A stretch of DNA of 64,000 bases, taken from positions 2,728,001 to 2,792,000 of the forward strand of contig CAIIXF020000005.1 in NCBI GenBank assembly GCA_903813345.2, given 5' to 3'. Below, piece by piece: positions 12,525-26,067 of the stretch. Below the pieces are notes generated by a model. It was given only the letters and a program-made list of their open reading frames with translations. It was not told the DNA's origin and did not search any database. Origin of the DNA: Owenia fusiformis. Taxonomy: Eukaryota > Annelida > Polychaeta > Sabellida > Oweniidae. Position 1 is the stretch's first letter. Each line of letters starts with the position of its first letter. The translations under genes and the position numbers were made by a program.

Positions 12525-12700
12525 TGTACATCCTAACAATTAAAGGCCTAGTCTAAATTGTCATATAGCTAGTTTGAAAGATACCATGTCTACTATTTGT
12601 ACCTAACAAAGGCATAGTTTAAAGTGTCATAGCTAGTTGCATACCTTGTCTACCGTATGCATCCTAACAAAGTCATTATCTAAAATGCCTTATCTAGATA
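12525..12700. repeat. Degenerate tandem repeat beside the gap, about 65-base unit
   Basis: Three degenerate copies share CATCCTAACAA / TACCTAACAAAG, TCTAAATTGTCATA and CATAGCTAG, followed by ACC(A)TGTCTAC. A repeat abutting the 500-N gap may be why the assembly broke here. Confidence 0.6.
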
Positions 12701-12810
12701 TTAGTTTGATATCGAAATTAGGAACGAGTTGAGCAGTATGGTTGATTATGATACCACAGGAATAAAAGTCCTAACCAAAGGTAAAGTTAGACGACTTATG
12801 CATTTATACC

Positions 12811-12885
12811 ACGCACGTTCAGGCTAGGCGATTTTGTGCCGTAACCACGAGGTTGCGAGTTCGAGACGCGGTGTGCTCCGTGCGT
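12811..12885 (+). repeat. tRNA-related, SINE-like fragment
   Basis: It contains a B-box-like GAGTTCGAGAC within GGTTGCGAGTTCGAGACGCG. ACGCACG and CGTGCGT pair perfectly at the two ends of a 75-base span. The T-arm is not placed next to the acceptor stem and the D arm is poor, so it is not a working tRNA. A SINE head or tRNA-derived remnant is more likely. Confidence 0.35.
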
Positions 12886-15800
12886 TTATTCATTTAAAGT
12901 TGTTTGGAATTATCTCGGTATACATGTAAAATAAAACTAACAAAGACATTTAATGAATTGAACTATCATACTCTTGCGTTGGATGAAAGCATTGTTAAAC
13001 CAGTAATGATTTTATATTTAATGTTCTTTATTTTTGGATGAAATAAAGTGCACTTGATTCAATGTGGAATTCCCTGGCAGAGAATCTATAGACATACTTG
13101 TAAGATGTATATTCAACTAATATAATCCATGTGGAATGTTATTAATCTAACCTTTTAGAAAATACTCTACAAGGTCACGAGGGAACCCACTTTGTGAAGT
13201 ATCGAGTACGTTAATACGTCATCTTTAAAAATACAGTTTTAATGAGTTTATCAGGCTTTGATGTGCAGTCATATCTGAATTATAGAAGCTTAAACCACCT
13301 TCACCTGCAGCTTCAAATATTTCCAGTCACTTAAAATCCATTTCAAGCAACCCGTATCAATTGTAACCAGATGTATCGAGGGATGGTTTATTGATCCCGA
13401 TGTAATGTGGGTTGATTTATGATATTATGTATGATAAAAAGATCACGTGATGACGAAGTGCATCTGGGGGTGTACCTCCTTTGTCAGTAATGAAACTTCT
13501 CCAATCATTCGATACGGAAAATTGAAACCTCATCGATCAGGTCGAGATAAAAAACGATAATTTTAGGAATTTTGAAACTTAAATCGCCGCCCCAAATCCT
13601 ATTAGCGCTCATATTAATATATATTTAAAGGACTAGTGTCTCTAATTATGATACTAGATTTCACAAAAATAATTTGAACAGATAATGTTATAATAGCTTG
13701 CACCACCATCTTTTTGTAATAACAATACTTACACAAAAATCACAGAAAATGAATTTTAGTAGTTTAGTAAATGGACACTTTTTACACGCTTTGATGTTTT
13801 CAAAAATAAAGGTTTCTACCAAGATATATTGCAAATTACAGATCAATCTGAATTTAAATCATTTTCATTATTATGGTTTGTCAGGATCAGAATTACTTTG
13901 TTCTTTAAGACAACAGGCTCAAATAAAGTTTTGGTAACCTCCACATTACCCAGAGACCCTAGTTACAATAATAAAAAACAGTAAAAAACAAAACCATGTG
14001 CATTTATTACTCTCAAACTCCCGAGAGGAAACACGTAAGCTCAAAGGCACTTCTTTCAATGCATAGATCTAAAAACCGATCAAAATCGATGCCGAAATAT
14101 GTCGTGAAATCAAACGCACTCCCATCGCGGTCATCAGTGTTCAAAAAGACACCCTGAGGATAACAGGTCACCGATTGGTGGCCTCGATCAGCACGAAGAC
14201 ACGTTGTGGGTTATTACTCTGAATTTAATGAGAAGTCAATGCTCCTATTTCTTATGGCCACAAATCATGCTCTAAATCAATTATAAAAAGTTGTTCAAGA
14301 GAATCACATAAAACTTGCAGTTGAGGATAAATGGATGCCATCTTTTTGGTTTACTAGCAAGCATGTTAAACTGGAGGTCATGAGATGTACTGAGATTTCC
14401 TTATTTTGCTAGGACAATAAGCTCGAATATGGCACATTCAATCCTTGGTCAATTTAGCGTAATGCCCTTAGGAAGTCAAGTCCTTCAAGAAATACAGAGT
14501 TGAGCTTGTCTGTTTGGCAGCTATCATGTTAGACTTTTGTTTATAACGTACGGTCAAGCTATAATTTGTAATATGACTTGGTAATATGACTTGCGCAAAA
14601 GTTAAAAGTGTGTCCTTTTGCGCACCTTAAAACAACAATTTGAACGCTGCTCCACCCGATGCAGTATTTTAATTTTGTATAGAACCTACTTTCGATTGTG
14701 TAAACGTGTTGATTTATCGGCCGTCACGTAGCTATCTGCGTACCATAATAAATGACCATTTCTATGCTTTATCAGTCAAATGGGAAAACTCTGTGTCAGG
14801 ATGTTTGATAAAAGCTATAAACTTGGCAGCCATGATAACAATTCAATTATGTCATATATTCACCACCCACATGCACATGTTTGTGATATTCGTATTCTCC
14901 ACCAAAATGGCAGACAGTATAAGTTATTCAATGATTCGAGTGAAATAAAGAAAACGTTCTTCCCGAGAAGGTCTGTATTTCACGATGTGCTAGCAGAGTG
15001 AAATACAGACTTTCAAGAGAAGAATATTTTCTGTATCTCACGAGATGAAACTTTCTTTGACAGATGGCGAGAGATTTAAATATTAAGAGAAACAAAAAGC
15101 AAACTTTTTCCTTTCAAATATCTCTAAAATAACGTTTCTTACCTGAAGTATTTGGACCTTTACATGCATGATACGAAGAAATCTTAACACATTTTTAGAA
15201 TTCAAATTTTTCGGCAATGCTGAGAGCTGAAAACTGTGGAAATACAACTTGAAGGGTATATGACATATCATGTGTGAAAAACGTAATTGGACATGACTTC
15301 GCTTCATATACAGTAAATAATATTTATTAAATCCACAAAAATCAATGATCGGTGCTGAGTTTAGAATCCCATTGGACATATTACAAAGTTTATGGTTGCT
15401 GCCAGGGGATCCAATTGATTAATTATCAAAATTCTAGATTGAATATTTATAATATGTGTCAGAATTGCTGTTTGGTTTCAGAAGCGCATTTACAGATCAA
15501 TGAAACGAAATTTACATGCAAATATCAAAGCGAGTCTTAGCATTGTTGGTTGATATAAAACGTTATCGTGATAAACAGATCATTATAGTCACTTTCCTAT
15601 TTTGTAGATTATTTATAGCTTCTGTGTATACATCAATACATCACAGATACTTTCTGTAAATTGAGATCAAAAGTGACAAACGTGTAACGGCAGGTTCACC
15701 GAGATCAATCATAGCAATGTCTGGAGTAGAGATTTTAAAGTGAGCTTCATATTAAGCTCTGTAAATGTCTCATTAGACGCAGAAAGACGGTGTCTTACGA

Positions 15801-17222
15801 GCAGCTCGTACATCATGAAAGCGCACAGTCTCTATGGGCCAAGGAAGCGCTTGATTAGGGGCTCAAATCTCTTCAACGACTCTCATTTTGCGCCTTTTGT
15901 TCTTATTGTCTTCACCAAGAAGGTTTTAGTCCGATTAGACAAAGGGAAATGCTACATTTGGGAATCAGATCCTCATTACCTAATCAATCAGAAATGGAAA
16001 TTTAAGACTTCGCGGCAAAATGAAATTGAGTGGCTATCTGTGAGTTTAATTACTTAATATCTCAAATCCACAACATATCAACAGCATGACACAACATCTT
16101 GACATTATGGAAGTACAAGATTTAGATTAACATTTATGTGTCTCTTTCTTTGGTCCTCATTAGTCCTTGGCAATAAGCAAACAACTAAAATCAGTTGAAT
16201 AAAATCAGTTAACGTTTTTATTGATATCATTTTAAATCCTGCAGAATATTATAAAACATGGTAAAAATAGAATAAGACAAAATAAAATTTCAATTCAATT
16301 ATATCTCAAAATAATACACATATCACTTACTTCATGCGAGTTGATAAGAAAAGCTTGAGTAACTAGCTATAGACAATTTTATTTGAATTGCATCGATTTT
16401 TAAAATATACTAGATAAAGTGAGTGTGACCTACGGCAATAGTTGGTTAAATGAATTGAAAGCTTGCGTGAATAATGAACCCAATCTTGGTTTGGACGGTG
16501 ACATCTCATATTATGAAGTAATAGAGGAAAACTAACATCTTGTGACATTGAGGTCGGGTTAAATAGACGAGAGTCTCCGAAGTCTTCGGGACACAATTGA
16601 TCAATTATACATAGTGAAGAACAATGTCAGATAACGCAATTTCCGCAAAATCCCGGGGCTTCTAACGCCGTTACAGCTCGAGCAAATGATGCCTTATAAA
16701 AGCATCCCTTTCCTATTACTTGTTAATTAATTCGATTGCTTTACGAGTGGACATCAAAGAGTATGTTCCGTAATGTGCCCCTGGCTTTCCGACCTATGTC
16801 TAATATATGATGAATGTATGTACGATGTTTCCTAATGGCATCATACGGGATCGTACCCGTTACTATGCGTACGTGAAATAGTTAAATTTTGTTTCATTAG
16901 TTAGAACTCCAATAAGGCGGTGAATGCTATTTAAGAGAGCGACAAATAAACTTGTTGTTGGAAAGCTATATCTATTATTCCATGGTTGTTCTCTTTGACA
17001 TTATGTTTATGTATCTTTATTACCTCTACAATTAATAACATTAAAAACATGGGTCTACATAGGTTAAATCAAAATGTAAAATGGTAAACACTGAAACAAT
17101 GCTCTGGTACCTAAAATATTAAGAATCTTGGATTTCTAAAAAATAGAACAAAGATTGATACCATCAAGATAAATTGCCAACAATTAAGTTCGGACACTGA
17201 GCCATATATTAAGCAAACACAA
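12886..17222. other. Intergenic stretch, no supported gene
   Basis: AT-rich sequence with no exon I can assign. Two local features stand out. A hairpin lies at 14940-15041. A slightly GC-richer minus-strand open stretch lies at about 14022-14165, behind a TTATCCTCAG acceptor-like site, but it has no recognisable domain. I looked here for 5' exons of the mGluR-like gene and found none. Confidence 0.4.
14940..15041. repeat. 102-base hairpin
   Basis: GTGAAATAAAGAAAACGTTC and on is inverted as GTGAGATACAGAAAATATTC from the other end. Both arms finish in GTCTGTATTTCAC around a short loop. Probably a small foldback repeat. Confidence 0.6.
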
Positions 17223-17224
17223 TA

Positions 17225-18122
17225 GTAGCCGAGACAGAACAAGACATACATCTCTTTTTTTCCTGATAACTTTTTTAATCCTCAATAACTTTTCATGCAA
17301 TTTTCACTGGATGAAATTACAAAATATTTTGTTTAACTTAACATCAGTATTCTTTATAATTGCATCTGTTCAAAACATCCTCCTAAGCAGGTGTCCAGAA
17401 TCCGCACCTCCTTCTTCCCCCTGCTATAACCAATTTGGAAGCGCCCGATTTAACTGAATCACGTGATCTAATTATGTGCAATGACTTATACATGATTTCT
17501 ATCGCAGTGTTGCGACAGTCAATCAGATTGCGAGTTCTTAATCGGGGAAATGCTAACTGCTTATCACAGGGGTAAAAATAAAGAATATATTCTGGATTTT
17601 GAAGCCCTGTGACCGGAGGATGGTTCAAAAAAGATTTTGCGTCTTTTGAAAATGACAAAATATATACTTTTCTTTCTGGAATAAGTATCGTCTTTATTCC
17701 AATCAAAATCATATCTTCTCCATATGAATTTTCACTCTTATGACATAAACAATTTCATTTGTTCATTTTAACACGGTGTCTGTGCATTGACCTTATTTAG
17801 GATGCAAATTGAATTTAGACTCAATAATTTTCTCTTTCGTTGTTCGCTCTTTAATCAATAAGGTACGAAAAATGTATTTAAAAACCCCTCAAAAAGGACA
17901 ATATTTGATTGGTCAATATTTTCTTACGATACATTTCGCGTAGAAGTCGGACATTGTTTTTAAAATGCTCTAATTATTATAAACATTGATTATGACTAAA
18001 ATAAATGATTTTTTATCTTAGGAATGCTTTGAAGTGTATCCAGTGAAAAGTTCATGATAAATTATTGAGAAAAAATTATCAGGAAAAAGAGATGTATGAT
18101 CGACTTGTTCTGTCCCGGCTAC
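17225..18122. mobile_element. 898-base TIR element, TA-flanked
   Basis: The ends read GTAGCCGAGACAGAACAAG (left) and GTAGCCGGGACAGAACAAG (right, inverted), flanked by TA on both sides (17223-17224, 18123-18124). Similarity between the arms continues for about 110 bases (ACATACATCTCTTT, TCCTGATAA, TTTTCACTGGAT). No transposase recognised; non-autonomous. Confidence 0.75.
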
Positions 18123-18953
18123 TATAAAGATCTAATAACCTATACCTAGTCTTCTAATTGAACCATATAATCATCCATGCATTCACCTGGTAGCCTCTGA
18201 CCCTTTCATTTTTACATTGACCTCAAAGTTATCGTTTCGTCAATTGAGAATTGAGAAAAACCAGTCAAATATATCATGTATAGTCATCATTTTCCTAAAT
18301 GACATTCAACTTTATCAGTGCAGATATTGAACAATTAGGCTGACATGAACTCGTAAATCTGCAGCTAAGAGTAGAGTCTCTAATTGAATCTACATCCGTT
18401 AATTGTTATCCCTGGAGCTTACCTATTTTAGAGGATAGTGTACGTCATCAGACTAAAACAATAAATAAGAATGCCACTGTGTCCCAATAAGACTCATAAA
18501 TGTGTATTTTTATTTGATTCGTAGTATAAACTTATAATTTATATCATTAAAAATACTTTTCTGTTCAATTTTTTGGGACATACCGTTTTAGGCATGCCTC
18601 AGAGTGGACATTGAATATTGACCGTGGGCGATTTATTGGTGATATATCATTAGCTAATCATCAGATTTAATCATGTATTAAATTTTGCAATACTGATTTG
18701 GTATTGCAATTTCATTAATGTTTAATGTTATTTTCGTTATACTTCAATTCATTATGTAGAGCAGTACGAATCTTCAGCGTGAATAAAAAGATTACATCAA
18801 CCATGTCAAATGTATTTCAATTCACATAGTTACCTCACATAGCTTCCTTATAATGTTAGGTATCACCTCTTTATAATCAAGATAATAATGTTTAATTTAT
18901 ATTAATACTTCACTTTGTACATATATAGTTAGGGCCGTGCCATGTTATGAGTA

Positions 18954-19320
18954 CATTTCCCTCTTTAAGTTTGGCAACCCAAACTTCCTCTTTGGAGTAC
19001 GTGTTAAAGCCACTTTATGTTTGACTTTTTATTTATATAACCAGATACTTATTATAAAGGGGGACATGTAATTTGAGTTAATTTCTAATGCCTTTGAATT
19101 CCCATTTTGCTCAATCACAATAGGTCAAAAATTGATGACAATTTTTTTGAACTTTTGAAAATTGTTATTCTATTTTTTGCGAGGTATTCGAAATGATGTC
19201 TATTTATATTTCAAGCCCTAAAAGTAGTATTTTCTTTAATAAAAATTCAAACATAGGTACATAGGCTTTAGCACGTAATCCAATGGAGATGTTAGGGTTG
19301 CCAAACTTATGGAGGGGGTG
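18954..19320. mobile_element. Mariner-type MITE, short copy of the 60708-61584 family
   Basis: Flanked by TA (18952-18953, 19321-19322). The right end inverted reads CACCCCCTCCATAAGTTTGG and the left end CATTTCCCTCTTTAAGTTTG. Interior phrases ACGTGTTAAAGCC, CACAATAGGTCAAAAATTGA and TTTTTGAACTTTTGAAAAT match the larger element at 60708-61584. Non-coding. Confidence 0.8.
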
Positions 19321-19485
19321 TATATTCACAAATGCTAGAACGTAAATCTCATTAGTTTTTATGACATTTATATCTTATATTCGGTACACTTTTTAAATAT
19401 GTGAGTGTCCCATTTTTATTGACCCAACCTGAATATAGTTGAACGATTTTTCAAATAGAACGACACTGCCTTTGAAATATATATA

Positions 19486-20104
19486 CAGGGTGTGCCAAAA
19501 AACGCCACCATTTTTTCAAAATGCTATAACTTTTTTCATTTTTGATACAAAATTATAATTTGCATACCAAATGAAACTTGAGGTTGTTATCTAGCCATGG
19601 ATCATAAATTATACACTTTTACTTGAATAAAATATGTCACCGGCGTTTCACTAAACATGTGGTGTGCCATGAGAAATAAGCATAATTTGCAAAATGTTCC
19701 TAAACTGATACGGCCTGATGATCACCAAGCTAATAGCCCTGATGCAAACCCCAGTGAGTATAGGGTATGGGAAGGTCTCCAGGAGATTGTATAAAGGCAC
19801 CAAATCAAGAAAATTGCTCAACTAAAGCTGGCAATTAAGACAGGTTGAAAAAAACTTAGCTAACATTTCATTGATACTGCTATATCAGCAAGGCGACTAA
19901 AACTAAAATATATCATCAAATAGGGTGGCGGACCAATTAAACTCCTCTTTTAGATCAAATATAATCCAAGTTGAAGGACTTGTTACATTATATTATTACT
20001 AAGAACCCCTGGCACTATCTAACTGCAAAATTTTGGGTATGTAGGTTGGAAAATAAAAAAGTTGTAGTGACTTGAAAAAAAATGCGTTTTTTTGGCCCAC
20101 CCTG
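19486..20104 (+). mobile_element. Deleted mariner-like transposon with transposase C-terminal remnant
   Basis: The TIRs read CAGGGTGTGCCAAAAAACGC and, inverted, CAGGGTGGGCCAAAAAAACG, with TA on each side (19484-19485, 20105-20106). Around 19720-19846 the + strand reads DHQANSPDANPSEYRVWEGL, the mariner C-terminal motif NSPDLNPxEYxVW that carries the third catalytic Asp. The frame ends soon after at a TAA and the N-terminal two thirds are missing, so this is a deletion derivative that cannot move by itself. Confidence 0.85.
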
Positions 20105-20106
20105 TA

Positions 20107-21276
20107 TATGTACGTTGACACTCTCCAAACCGGAAGATAACTTTCGAGTTATAAAAATGGATAAAATCATCAATCAATTTTATCTATTGTTATTGGGAAA
20201 GAATTAAGATTCAGATATAAAGAGGCGTTCACTTTCTATCCAAAAGGGGCTTCTAGTGAACCCGTGACATAAAGGTAAAATATATCTTAGCGACAATCTC
20301 ATCCGACCAAATTTTTATTAAAAATTACCATTGATATTATCTAAGAAGAACCTTTCCTCATACAGTATAATATCCGGTAATGTTTTGCATTGGTCGGAAA
20401 TGCGATGCGTATCAGGATATGATTAACATGGATTCCAATTGTATCGGTTCTTCTATCATTTCAAAATGCCTATGGAACTTTATGCTTCAGTTAAATATTA
20501 TTTCATATCAACATGATGATAAAGTATCTTATGTTTGGAATCTAAAATTGTTTAGTATCCCGAACAGTTAAGATCATGGAGAGTATATGATGTTATCGAA
20601 CAATAGATTTATAAGACGAAATCGCTTATAATGAACACATTTTTCTCATGTTTAAAAATACTTTCTCCATGTTTAAGATCACGGTGAAGATGTATATTAT
20701 TTGTCTCACAAAGCTGAGTGTTTTAGAGTTAAATCAAATCTCTTCATATTCAAGGCCTAGCATACATTTTCTTTGACCAACGAAACTAAAACGATTTTAA
20801 CGACAATTTTACCATTGTCTGTTCAAAAATATTCCTTTTTGACTGTTTTTATAATTTTGAGGGGGTACTATTTCCCCCTTGGCACTTGTACTCACATCTT
20901 TGTTCTCCTTCATATTTAAATATTTTCAAAGAACACGAAAATAAGTCCAGGCCACTACCTTGTAAAGTATGGAATACTATCAAGAAAAATCGAATTAAAT
21001 GTAAGGACATCAGGAATTTCTATACTTTGTAGTGGGAACATATCTGATAAGGCTACTTCAAATTTCACTTAGCTAAAAGTTACAGGAAATAGCATTTAAT
21101 AACAGCAGATAACTCAGCTCGATAATCATTTTGTTTCATTGCTATATTAAAACATTGCCAAGGATTATAAAATCTCTATTTATAACAAATTAGGGTATCT
21201 GAAAAGCTAATAACATAAAATCCCTAGCCATACGAGAAACAATAAAAATCATTCAACAACAGCATCCAATAATCTG
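20107..21276. other. Intergenic stretch, nothing recognised
   Basis: AT-rich, with no exon, RNA gene or repeat that I can support. Confidence 0.4.
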
Positions 21277-21278
21277 TA

Positions 21279-22489
21279 CAGGGTGAAGGCAAAACTTTGA
21301 AAATGTTTAAAATGGAGATATGCAGAAGTCGTTTTTGAAATTGATGCCAAAGGATGGAAATTTTTACACATCGTCAATTTAATGGACATCTTTTGAATGG
21401 GAACAATATAATTTCAAATAAATAAATATGCTTTTCTCTATATTGTTTCAGAAAACACACCAGACACTGCTTTTGTTCTTGGTGTCATATGTTCGGAATG
21501 AAATGAAACATCTATTCGAACCTCATTGGAACAAAATGACATAAACACAACGTGTTTAACTCTCTCAATATTATAATTGTACAAAGAAAAGTTTCGTTGA
21601 TTTAAAAAAGTATCTTGTTAATTAAATAAAAGGTTTATCTTAATTTTTATCTATTTTGGGGGTTTTTGTTTTAAATTTTTGAATACTTTTTGTTAAATCA
21701 ATGAACATTTCCTTTGTATAACTATAATATTGTGAGGGTTGAGAAAATGTTGTATATGCTATTTTGTTCCAACAAGCTTCGGAAAGATATTTTAATTCTT
21801 TCTCAAGAATTGGTAAAAATATTAGCAAAAACAATTGCAAACAAAAAATGTTAGCAAAAACAAATATATACAAATATATAAAATATATTTAAATAATTTT
21901 CGCATTAAATTGTTGTCTATCAGTCAAAATTACATAAAGGACCGTGTTTTTACAGAACGTTTTCAATGATTGGTTTAAGAGAAAAACATTCTTGAACCCA
22001 GTTCACCATATCGATACCAATTCTTTGGATTAATAAATCTTTGTGGATTTCTCAATAAGAAGTAATAATAGACACACGGGGTATAAAAGAAATATAGAGT
22101 TGTCAATATAATATTCGAAGCTACAACAGGATTACGACTAAGGTTAAAAGCATCATTGCCGCAGCAAAAGATATGGGAATTCAGTCCGTTACTCATCGGG
22201 CAAAAGGGTTTTCTCCACCGGGTTTCCCATTCAAATACTTCTAAATATTACTTATGTCACTAAAAAGAATTAATTGTATAATTGATATTGCGCCCAAGGC
22301 AAAAATACATTTAATATCCATACAGTATTAAACAAGGCATTGGCATGCAAAATGTCACCACCTGTCATATGTTACAGACACCAACCACCGAACACCGTCT
22401 ACAAAAAGTTAGAGACCATAACAATATGTCACCACTTTTTATAGCGATTTTGGTGACATAAAAGTATGGACGTTTTCTGGCTCACCCTG
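21279..22489. mobile_element. TIR element carrying an inverted copy of the 24.3-kb repeat
   Basis: The ends are CAGGGTGAAGGCAAAAC (left, after TA) and, inverted, CAGGGTGAGCCAGAAAAC. Bases about 21355-22015 are the reverse complement of most of 24325-24967. The right part (about 22330-22420) is related to 54903-54985 (GGTGTTCGGTGGTTGGTG, GACAGGTGGTGACATTTTG, inverted here). No transposase seen. It could be one element or one repeat inside another. Confidence 0.5.
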
Positions 22490-23690
22490 TTCCCTTGTGA
22501 AATATCTGTGATATTACGTTTTATGGTAATAGAGAACCGCTCTGTATTTTAGGTATCTTTAGAGAGGCTGAAATATAGTTTACAATAGATATACTTATCA
22601 TTACGTGATGCTGAATATATTTTAAGTTAAGTAGATATAGAGCTGGTCAACCCATTTATGTTGATCTGTCTCCAGCGAAACGACGATAGAGGTTAAAAAT
22701 AAATAAAACTGCAGTTGCTCAATATTGTTTAGTAGAGTCAGTAGTAGTCTGATACTTACATTATGCTTTATAATTGCTGGGCAAATACTGAAAAGAGATC
22801 CTGGATAAAGGAAACATGCCTGTCTCGAACTAAATCGATCTGGAAAAGTGGTCGTCATATAAAGTACATGTACACTATAGTTATTGTTGGAGTGGCAATC
22901 CATAACTGTCGGTAAAGGCACATTTAGGTCAATATTACAATTGTAAGCTTGACTAAACATAGAAAGTGAAGCATTTATCTAAAAACTGCTCCTGACATCG
23001 GGAACAACTGCCGACAATTTATCAGAAATATGATCAAAACAATATAAACAAATAAACAGTTTTGAATGTGTCCATGTCAACTTCTTGTGAAATAACATAA
23101 TTTTTAAGAATTTTTTTTTATGATTAATTTGTAATAAACCAAAATTAAGATATTCCTTTTAAAGATGGCAATTACCATTTCAGAACAAAGAAAAACGCTT
23201 TAAACCACACACTATGAATACATGATCACAAAGAACAATGACAGAGTAGTATATGATGAGAAACCACACGTATAATTGGGACAAAAATCTATAATTATAA
23301 GCCTATAAGCCTAAATAGTACACGATTTTTTTACATGGACATTTAGCCGCACTATGGTCATATTTTATATAACTGTGATACATACTGTATCTTGATAAAC
23401 ATCCAGAAACAAAGTATATTATATTATATTGTATTTTAATCCATAGTCAGAGAAATATCAGGTATACAACACCAAGTGATAAATCACATATTTGGGATAG
23501 GGATGATATCAGGAATGATATTTGAATTAGCGGGATTATATCAGGTTTGATATCAATATCGATATGATCTTGCTAATTCTGTTATCATCCCGCCCGATGA
23601 AATCTTTTGAGACGTCGTTTCGTTCTTTTCACCATTGATATCATCCTTGTGGTATTCCCAATATCAAATCCCCTCCTGATGGATAACTTC
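22490..23690. other. Intergenic stretch, nothing recognised
   Basis: No coding exon. Around 23490-23680 GATATCA/TGATATC words recur in a loosely symmetrical pattern next to the microsatellite, without a clear element boundary. Confidence 0.35.
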
Positions 23691-23865
23691 TTTATATTAC
23701 ATTATATTATATTAAATTATATTAAATTATATCGTATCATATTATATTATATTATATTATTATATTATATTATATTATATTAAATTATATCGTATCATAT
23801 TATATTATATTATATCATATTATATTATATTATATTATATTATATTATATTATATTATATTATAT
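23691..23865. repeat. ATATT microsatellite
   Basis: About 35 units of the pentamer TATAT/ATATT with occasional TATTAAAT and TATCGTATC interruptions. The interrupted block is itself repeated, pointing to slippage plus a larger duplication. Confidence 0.95.
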
Positions 23866-24324
23866 GACATCATTTATTTTATTTTCGTCTATTAAATGTA
23901 TAGTTAGGAACTAAGGAACACATAATCTGATGAGGTCTTGGGCAAAACATAATACGTTAGCATTAATTAATATATAATCTTTGTGATCATATTATTTCAA
24001 AAAATGGAAATATTGACATTTTATTTCTTGAAAGTCAATGACTCAGATGTTCCATAAACAGCTAGAAATGGAAATATCATAAAAGAATACGAAGGTGCAG
24101 AGTGTCTGTTTTGAGAATTGTTTTCGGATCGAATTGATTTTTGACATTTGCCAGGCCAATCAGTGCGTTACATTCATATTGCATGAGTAATCTGGCTTTC
24201 TGAGTTTTTTCAATAGGTTCGATTTGAGAAATGTGTTTATCTCCAAAATACAGTATCGTGATAAAGTATGTGTCACTGAATGGAAGGAGAATAGAGAGTC
24301 ACCTCTTTAATCTCAAGATTAGCG

Positions 24325-24967
24325 TAAAGGATTGGTATCGATATGGTGAACTGAATTCAACAATGTCTCTTAAATCAATTATTGAAAACATTATGTAAAA
24401 ACACGGTCCTTTATGTTATGTTGACAATTTAATGCGAAAAATATTTATATATATTTTATATAACCTTTTGTTGTTTTTAGTGCAATTATTTTTTTGTTCC
24501 TTTCAACAAATCCAATTTTGGAACAAAATAGCAAATACAACATTTTCTTAGACCTCTCTATTTATAGTTGTACAACGGAAAGTTTGGTTGATTTGACAAA
24601 AAGTATTCAAAAAATTAAAACAAAACCCCCCAAATAGATAAAAATTAAGATAAACCTCTTATTTCATTAACAAGATACTTTTTTTAAATCAACCAAGCTT
24701 TCATTTGTACAATTACATTATTGAGAGACCTAAACACGTTGTGTTTATGTGATTTTGTTCAAATGAGGTTCGGATAGATGTCTCATTTCATTCCGAAAAT
24801 ATGATACCAAGAACAAAAGAAGTGGATATCTTTTTTTCAAATTATATTGTTACCTTTCAAAAGATGACCATTAAATTAACAATGTGTAAACGTTTCAGAA
24901 TTATTTGATGTCTGGTTAAAGAGAAACGCGTGTTCAAAAGGTTCACCATATCGATACCAATCCTTTA
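24325..24967. mobile_element. 643-base palindromic repeat, likely MITE
   Basis: The ends are TAAAGGATTGGTATCGATAT at 24325 and its exact reverse complement ending at 24967, continuing as GGTGAAC on both sides. The TA at each end may be a duplicated target. Inverted copy at 21355-22015, partial copy at 24-1140. The longest frames are short and unrecognised. Confidence 0.75.
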
Positions 24968-26060
24968 TACATTTTTGTTTTGCCCGTTTTTTACAGATTC
25001 AAAAACATTTAATATATTATATTTGAGAAAAAGTAACAGTCCATATACAGGAGAGACTTAGTAGAGATGCTCATTCTAATACATGGCCTTGGTCAGTCAT
25101 TTGTTGGTTAAATATTGTACTCTATTACAAAATGATTTTGTGTAACAGTCGTCTAAATAATAACCTATTCCTCCAAGAGGAGAATTGATAAGTAAACCCT
25201 GACCCGCATTTGGTTTATCCGCTTACCCCAAACTCTGCGGCCAGTTGGAGGGTATCATTTAATATAAAGGTTTCATTGGAGTCAATACTGTCTGGAATAG
25301 ATGGAAATAACCCCGTTCACAATACACACAATAATGAAGTTAAATGTCCCCCGGGTATTGAAACCACTAAGAAGTGAATGCAATGTTATCTGTTTCTTTA
25401 GCTGCAGCGATCTGTTTAGTGTGAAATTTAGTTTTTTTGTCATCTTGCTGTTCAGTGATATATTGTAGTCATACATCAAGTAACCGTATATCATTAACTA
25501 ACGATTTAACCTTGTATATTAGGAGTACCACTCAGTAAGAGGCAATTCATTATTCTTGGTTGGCATGCTGCTATCCTTGTTATAATTGAAAGTACCCTTT
25601 CCAGTTTGATTTAGCTTCTTAAAATTAATTTCTTGGTTCGAGGCCTCGTGCTTCATTGACACTGGTTTATACGAAAGGAGTAAGTGTCAACACATTGTGT
25701 ATTGTTTATTCAAAGGGTCTCCAAAAGAAACCTGATCTTTTAAAGTATTGCAACTTGTTTTTTTATTGGTCATATAAATCTTAACGTTTTGCACGCAGGC
25801 ATTGAAAAATATCTTCACTTTTCCTTTTTGAATTTGAATAATTCACACATGCAGAAGTTTATCAACATTCTTTAATCGCTTAATACATAAGTATGGCGGA
25901 ACTTGTTTCAAAATGATGCACCCATTTGTTTAAAGGATCTCTTTGATTGGTTTGTTCATTCGTCCATGTATTTCGATATCTCACTCCCAAATACTGTCAG
26001 AATTCATTCACTACTAAGATCTTATTCATACGACTGTCAATATCAAATTATTTCCTGGAC
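24968..26060. other. Intergenic stretch, nothing recognised
   Basis: No supported exon, RNA gene or repeat. Confidence 0.4.
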
Positions 26061-26067
26061 ACAGCAT

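Noticed and set aside
11934-12543. Long open frames across the gap
   Set aside because: They exist only because N bases cannot create stops. Only the exon part up to 12019 has support.
12811-12885. Functional tRNA gene
   Set aside because: B-box-like sequence and a 7-base closing stem are present, but D and T arms are misplaced.
15740-16057. 105-codon plus-strand frame
   Set aside because: No recognisable domain or partner exons; left unannotated.
17383-17712. 109-codon minus-strand frame inside the element at 17225-18122
   Set aside because: No transposase motif; probably a chance frame within a MITE.
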